From NCBI GenBank assembly GCA_951804985.1, contig OX638134.1:78037679-78101678 (forward strand): 64,000 bases of DNA. Reading direction: 5' to 3'. The notes below the pieces were generated by a model. That model was not told the DNA's origin. It worked only from the letters and a program-made list of their open reading frames with translations, and did no database searches. Of this stretch, positions 58,709 through 64,000 are shown piece by piece. Source of the stretch: Dryomyza anilis (Eukaryota > Arthropoda > Insecta > Diptera > Dryomyzidae). Numbering within the stretch: position 1 is the stretch's first letter; every line of letters starts with the position of its first letter. The position numbers and the translations under genes were made by a program.

Positions 58709-60112
58709 ATACTTATTTAATATTTATTTTATGTTATATATTGAATTAGTTTTATTTAAATATGTTTCTATTCGACAAATATTTTATTTAATTTAACAAT
58801 ATATTTAATTGATCCAATTTCTATCGAATGAATTTTTTAATTGATGTTACTAATTAATTAATGATCTAAAAATTCCCAATAAAAATATAATATATATAAC
58901 AACTTTAATATCAATATGACAAAAAAATTAATTAAAGTTTCTCCAATTAACATATTCTCATTATTACGAATATGGGATTCAATGCTACTAAAAGTTACAT
59001 CGGCTGAGTTTCAATTAAAAATTAATTGGATTGATTAACATTTTAGTTATATTTACACACTTTTTTTTGTGCATAAATTAAATTTTTAATGAAAAATTGA
59101 ATTTTTGATAAATTTTTTTTTTAGTGAAATAGAATAGTGAAAGTGAAAAATTTGAATTTTTAGTTAAAATTTGATTTTTTTTTTTGTGAAAAATTCAATT
59201 TTTAAATTTTAGTGAAAATTTTAAGTTTTAGTGAAAATTTAAATTTTTAGTGAAAATTTGACTTTTTAGTGAAAATTTGACTTTTTAGTAAATAGAATCT
59301 TTAGTAAAAATTTGAATATTTAGTAAAAATATAATTTTTTTTTTGTGAAAATTTTATTTTTGTTGAAAAATTTGATTTTGTTGAAAAATTTGATTTTTCG
59401 TTAAAAATTAAATTTTTAATGAAAATATGATATTTATGTGAAAAATTTAATTTAAAATGAAAATTGATTTTTGAGTGAAAATTTGAATTTTAAGTGAAAA
59501 TTTGGATGTTTAAAGAAAATTTAAATTTTAGTGAAAAATTGAATGTTTTAGATAATTTAGATAATTTTGTGACAAATTTAACTTTATGGAAATAACTTTT
59601 TAGTGAAAATCCAATAAAAGAATTAAAATTTTTAGTGATTTATGTATTTTTTTAATGGAAATTGGAATTTTTAGTGCTAATTTTAATTTTAAGTGATTTT
59701 AAATCAAAATTAAATTTTTAGTAATGAATTGAATTTGAGTGAAATATTGTTTTTTTTAGTGAAAATTGGAATTTTATTTAATATATAATTGAATATTGAA
59801 TAATAAATTTAATTTTTCTTGAAACAACGTGTAATGTCGTCAGTTGTAAAATAGTAAATTTTAAATAATAAATTAATTATACTACTTTTAAGTATTTTTT
59901 ATATTTATTCAAAATCTTACATTTCGCAACACTTTAATATTAGTGTTGCCAACTACCGCACCTTGACGTCAAAGCTGATTGAGCAGCCCTGGTGCATGTG
60001 CTGTCACTGTGCGCTGTGTTTAGTGACAATTTTGTTGTGTTTTTTGGGACGTGTCTGTAAATTTGTTGCGAAAATTATACTAGCCGATTAATTATTAAAT
60101 ATTTATAACAAA
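58709..60112. repeat. AAATTTTTAGTGAAAATTTG repeats and SelF upstream region
   Basis: From about 59060 to 59780 the phrase AATTTTTAGTGAAAATTTGA recurs every 18-22 bp, the reverse complement of the repeat in the helicase intron. From 59935 to 60075 the composition becomes more balanced, marking the probable promoter of the following gene. Confidence 0.75.
59964..59971. promoter_or_regulatory. TGACGTCA palindrome upstream of SelF
   Basis: A perfect CRE-type octamer lies 142 bp upstream of the ATG. bZIP factors of the CREB/ATF class, including CrebA and the ER-stress factors, bind such sites in flies. Because the gene product works in the ER, a regulatory role is plausible but unproved. Confidence 0.45.
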
Positions 60113-60760
60113 ATGTTGAAATTTTTATGCTTGCTGGCAGTGCTCTGCTTGGTAAATAAGTAGTTGAAAATATATTTAAAGAAATTTGTATATTAAAATC
60201 CCTATATTAGACACAGACAATTGCAGAATTTACAACCGAAACCTGTCGCGAACTGGGCTTCATCAAGGGTCAGCTGATGTGCTCCTCCTGCGAAAGACTC
60301 GATGACTTTGGACTGGAGAGTATTAAGTAAGTTTTCGCCTACATAGCAGTAATAATTATCACGACTTTACTCCATTCACAGGCCACATTGCAAGGAATGC
60401 TGCACACAGGATCTTATACCAGCTGCCGCACGTCGCTACCCCAAGGCTATACTTGAGGTTTGCACTTGCAAATTCCGTGCCTACCCCCAAATACAGGCAT
60501 TTATCAAGAGCGGTCGTCCAGCTAAATTCCCAAATTTAACCATAAAATATGTACGAGGTTTGGATCCCATTGTAAAGTTGCTCGACAAGAGCGGCAATGT
60601 TAAGGAGACCCTATCGATAACCAAATGGAATACAGACACGGTGGAAGAGTTCTTTGCAACACATCTGGAGAAGATGGGCGCTGGCAGTGGCAAAAGTACG
60701 CCAACAATTATTGATGAGGAAGATGATTTCGATGATTTTCTGCTTACTAACAGGCTATAA
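60113..60760 (+). CDS. SelF: selenoprotein F (Sep15) homologue, cysteine form
   Basis: Exons 60113-60151, 60211-60326 and 60382-60760 (all GT-AG, phases 0 and 2) give 177 residues. A signal peptide (MLKFLCLLAVLCL...A) is followed by the Cys-rich segment (TCRELGF, CSSCE, CKECC) that in Sep15 binds UDP-glucose:glycoprotein glucosyltransferase. Next comes a thioredoxin-like domain with EVCTCKF as the redox site and the conserved YVRGLDPIVKLLDKSGN and ITKWNTDTVEEF blocks. In the vertebrate protein the redox site is Cys-Gly-Sec. Here both positions are TGC cysteines and no UGA or SECIS is needed. An acidic C-terminal extension (DEEDDFDDFLL) follows. The protein acts in the ER lumen in glycoprotein folding control. 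Drosophila CG7484 is the likely orthologue. AATAAA lies at 60862-60867. Confidence 0.96.
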
Positions 60761-60861
60761 AATTTAACGATTTAAAGTATTAGCGAACATTATGAAATTT
60801 CAAAAATACTCTGCGCGGTTTAGAAAAATTGTATACAATGTAATTATTTCTATTTTACAGA

Positions 60862-60867
60862 AATAAA
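60862..60867 (+). terminator. poly(A) signal of SelF
   Basis: AATAAA lies 102 bp after the stop codon, the only canonical hexamer in the near 3' flank. Confidence 0.65.
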
Positions 60868-61705
60868 TGAAAAAAGAACAAACGTTTTGTATTACCGGAA
60901 TTATTAATGTTGCAGCTTTTAAACAAAACTTTTTCTTCTTCATTTTAAATTATTCCAAATCACTTATTAACCATTGCTGGTAATATCTAATTTTAGCTAT
61001 ATTACTTTTGCAATTATTGTTAATATAAATAAAAACTATTTATAGCATAATAAACAGTGTAAATGAATGGTTTCCGTCAGTGTCAAGCCGCATATCCATC
61101 TGCATATCGGGGCTTAACAACGTCAAAGTTATCGAAAAAAGCACGTTATTCTGAGAAAACGAAAGCTTATTAGTATTGTCAATAAATATTGTATAATTGT
61201 TTACTTTAACGCCATAAAACTTGTATAGAATGAAACATGAAATTGGCGCGCATATTATAAGCTTTGCATAGAGAACAAGATTAATAGAAAAAAAAGGCTG
61301 CAAGTAGAGCGGAGTAATAAAAAAACATTCAGTATTTACTCTATTATTTATATAAAAAGTTCCATGATTGATATTTAAATAAGTAGAGATATTGAGCATA
61401 TTTTGAGCAAATATTGTTAGTTTTCATAAGTGGTATAGTTTTCATAGTCGGTATAACTTTATAGTATAAGTAAAATTAACCAAATATTATTGATTAATTT
61501 AATAAAAAATAGTTCTTGAACTAAACACAAAACTATCATTCCATTCAGATAATTAACATGTTTTCATATGAAGCTACCAATATTTGCTTCATCAGCCACA
61601 ACGTGCCAAATATAGCACTATTTTTGCAAACCAATAATTCAAAATTGAGTTGGCGTACTTGTCCTACGGAGATGCTCAGCGGTCCAAATCAAATATTTAA
61701 ATGGA
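60868..61705. other. intergenic stretch without a gene
   Basis: The stretch is AT-rich with slightly more complex parts (61050-61130, 61560-61690). The minus-strand frame at 61040-61399 shows no domain and is not supported by splice or promoter signals. Confidence 0.45.
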
Positions 61706-61715
61706 TTTTCTTTAC

Positions 61716-62029
61716 TTTTTTTTTTTAATGTGGGATAAAAAATAGAGCCACTGCACTCAGACAGGGTTATATCCATTGTGCTGTGACCCAGTTCCCTGGT
61801 TTTTAATGATACTTCTTAGATTCATTATTGAATCTAAGAAGGCTATTGTGTGATAGAGAATGAAGCTGATCCTCTCTCATCACGTCTGTGCCAAAGATCT
61901 GCCTTCTTATTCTAGAAAATGCTGGACAGTCACAGAGATAGTGCTCTGTGGTGCCAGTTTCTTCGTAGCAGGCAGAACATAAGGCGCTTTCGGCCAGGCC
62001 GATTGCGTTCATGTGTTTTTCACATGCGT
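61716..62029 (-). mobile_element. 5'-truncated Jockey-type LINE with 10 bp target duplication
   Basis: On the minus strand the element starts inside the coding region. It reads CEKHMNAIGLAESALCSACY, then ETGTTEHYLCDCPAF, then RRQIFGTD, the Cys/His tail that follows the reverse transcriptase in Jockey/R1-like elements. A stop comes at 61803, then a short 3' UTR and a poly-A tail (poly-T at 61716-61725 on the plus strand). TTTTCTTTAC occurs at 61706-61715 and 62030-62039 as the target-site duplication. Only the last 314 bp were inserted, which is typical of incomplete reverse transcription. Confidence 0.9.
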
Positions 62030-62039
62030 TTTTCTTTAC

Positions 62040-63430
62040 TACTCTACCTTAAGACACACAATGGCAAACCTCGTAGACTAAAACAATGCCCTCAAAACAT
62101 GTTTCTTCGCTGTCGGTCATGTTTTTCTAAGTGAATATATTGCAGAAAAAATTGCATTATTGTATCAATCATGTTTTCCAATGTTTCTATCATATTTTCA
62201 CAAAATATATTTTTGCTGAAATCATTGTATGTTTGCTACAATCATGTTTTTTACAAGCGTCAGTTGTTCCTGAAATAATTGCTCGATTGCTGCATATATG
62301 CAGTCAAAATGAGCACCAGCGAATTATGTGGTGGTAGTGTTATTTTTGAGTTTAAAGGGAAATCATTTCTTTTTTTTGTATTATTACATAAATAAGTGTG
62401 TTCGGAGTTAGCCACAAAAAAATAAATGAATTAATTAATAAAAAAAATGCCAAAGGTCGCTTATTTTATAAAGTCAAACGTCCAAATGTTTCTTCTTATC
62501 AGCAACTGAAATTGCTGCCAACCAACGCATTTTGTTGAACCTTTATGTGTAGATTTTTTTTCGTACATTCTTTACTAGGGTTTTTTTTCAAATGCCAACG
62601 ATTTATGGCGGTCTTCCGCTTAGGTTATATTTTAATTTTTTTTTTCTATATATATATTTTTATGATTCATTATAATGCGCATAAATGTTATACTCGGCTG
62701 GTGTGCTGTGCAATCAGCAACATTTCATTATAAATTTATAAAAAAAAAAATTATATATATTCATTCAATATTTGTCAAGTCTGTTTTTGGAGCGCAGCTT
62801 AGGGGCTTTGTAATTTTTTATTTTTTTTTCTTGTTATTCTTTAAGTGTCGATATGATTGTCGTCTCTGTAGTCACAGTTTCCGGTTTTAAGCGAATTCCA
62901 AAAATTATTTTTAGATAGAAATTAAATTAAATAATAAAAAATTGAGATTTTAACACGTTTAATGATTTGCATATTTTAAGCATTTATATGGCAAGAGGAG
63001 GCTGCAATTGTTTGCACTGACAATAATAAAATTTACAAAAATAATTATTTTAATAATAATGATAATTATAAGAATTGGAAATGCGTTGGCGCGCACCACC
63101 TGATGCGCTTTTAAAGCCAGCCTCAGATGTCGCAGTATTTTGCGGCCTGCATATTAAGTTTTGCATTAAGCAAAGGTTTCTTAACCCGCTTTCGAATTGT
63201 TTGTCGTCAAGAGAATTAAATATAATAAAAACAATTATATTTTATTTGTATGTGAAAATTTAATCAGCTGCGAAATGCATTTTTCCAACAATTATTTTTT
63301 TCACTTTAATTTAAACGACATTAATTCGAAAATTGTATAAGATAATACCAACTATTCAGGTTTTTCTTTTGATAGGTTATGAATCATAACCTATCACAAG
63401 AAATACTTATTGTTGTGTAAAAACCGCAGT
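62040..63430. other. gene-free stretch
   Basis: The frames at 62131-62337, 62545-62890 and 63075-63263 lack recognisable domains, codon structure or splice context. A palindrome lies at 63371-63395. Confidence 0.4.
63371..63395. repeat. 25 bp palindrome GATAGGTTATGA
   Basis: Two perfect 12 bp arms (GATAGGTTATGA and its inverse) surround a single A. It could be a small cruciform or a dimeric binding site, or a decayed MITE centre. Confidence 0.7.
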
Positions 63431-63439
63431 GGGCTTGAT

Positions 63440-64000
63440 GTTGTGATGTAGAGATGGGCGCGTGCCGTGCTTTTTTTCGTGTCACGCCCGAAAATCTGAG
63501 TTCGTGCGTGCAAATCTCCGTGCGTGCTAGTTTCTGTGCCCGTGCCTCCAAAATCAGGCACACAATCTTATAGTTTCTACCCCAATATAAAAAACCCTTA
63601 CTTCCAGCTTAAGAAAATAAAAATTTCGTGGTATTTTAACCTTTTCTTAAAAATCTGTAGATTTAGTTTTACTTATGGATTTAATAGAACTAAACCTATT
63701 GGAATATCGGTTTCGGTTTGGGTTCCAAGATTTTTAAAATTGTGGTTCCGGTTCCGGTTTCAACCAACAAATAAAATGGGTTTCGATTCCGGTTCCCTAT
63801 ATTTTTAATAACGGTTCCGATTCCGGTCAGGGAACGCAACCCTGTTCCGGTTCTGGTTCCAATTTTTTTAAAATAGCGGTATCGATTCCAACCAGAAAAA
63901 ACTATATATGTTCCGATTCCAGTTCCGATTCAACACATTTTTAATAACGATTCAGGTTCCAAAAATCTAAACGGTTTCGTTAATATTTTTCACGTTTCGT
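63440..64000. repeat. CGTGC and GGTTCC degenerate hexamer repeats
   Basis: From 63455 to 63545 CGTGC/GTGCGTGC recurs. From 63700 to the window end GGTTCC, GATTCC and CGGTTCCGG phrases repeat in 6 bp steps with interruptions by TTTTTAAAA. The repeat continues past the window edge. Confidence 0.75.

Overview
The window is AT-rich nuclear DNA of a higher fly (Diptera, Schizophora). The evidence is intron-containing genes with GT-AG splicing, opa-type CAG/CAA glutamine tracts, TATCGATA (DRE) promoter sites, a tRNA-derived SINE with target-site duplications, and gene products that are closest to Drosophila families. The large introns and heavy satellite load would suit a tephritid or muscoid genome better than Drosophila, but that is inference. 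No prokaryotic features, CRISPR arrays or operons are present.

Bases 1-25,000 contain no convincing protein gene. They hold a series of degenerate tandem repeats: 22-23 bp GAGTAATTA units, a 380 bp AT-rich duplication, an 8 bp (AAATCAAT)n satellite, a 12 bp CTATAG repeat, a 12 bp CTACTACTTTTT repeat and AAGCTT palindrome fields. They also hold one intact SINE and a few islands of normal composition that may be 5' exons or regulatory DNA of the next gene.

Bases 25,183-37,455 (+) encode tonalli (tna), the fly ZMIZ1/2-type SP-RING protein. I reconstruct 11 coding exons and 1302 residues, including a 6.2 kb intron. Downstream, 37.5-49.9 kb is a repeat and transposon graveyard. It holds a GCGCCTGATAG repeat family, a 66 bp minisatellite, a PIF/Harbinger-like MITE with a TAA duplication, two more SINE copies, a perfect-looking 436 bp tandem duplication with a LINE reverse-transcriptase tail, three adjacent inverted-repeat elements and a 115 bp hairpin.

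Bases 49,958-60,760 are a compact cluster. In order it has a DDX42-type RNA helicase (-), BLOC-1 subunit 4 (Blos4, +) sharing a 669 bp divergent promoter region with it, a secreted His/Pro-rich protein with four dibasic sites (-), a doubtful 67-residue ORF (+), and the cysteine form of selenoprotein F (+). The last 3 kb hold a 5'-truncated Jockey-type LINE with a 10 bp target duplication, a short palindrome and a GGTTCC simple repeat.

The genes do not form one pathway. They are neighbouring housekeeping or regulatory genes: SUMO/chromatin (tna), splicing (DDX42), endolysosomal trafficking (Blos4) and ER folding (SelF).
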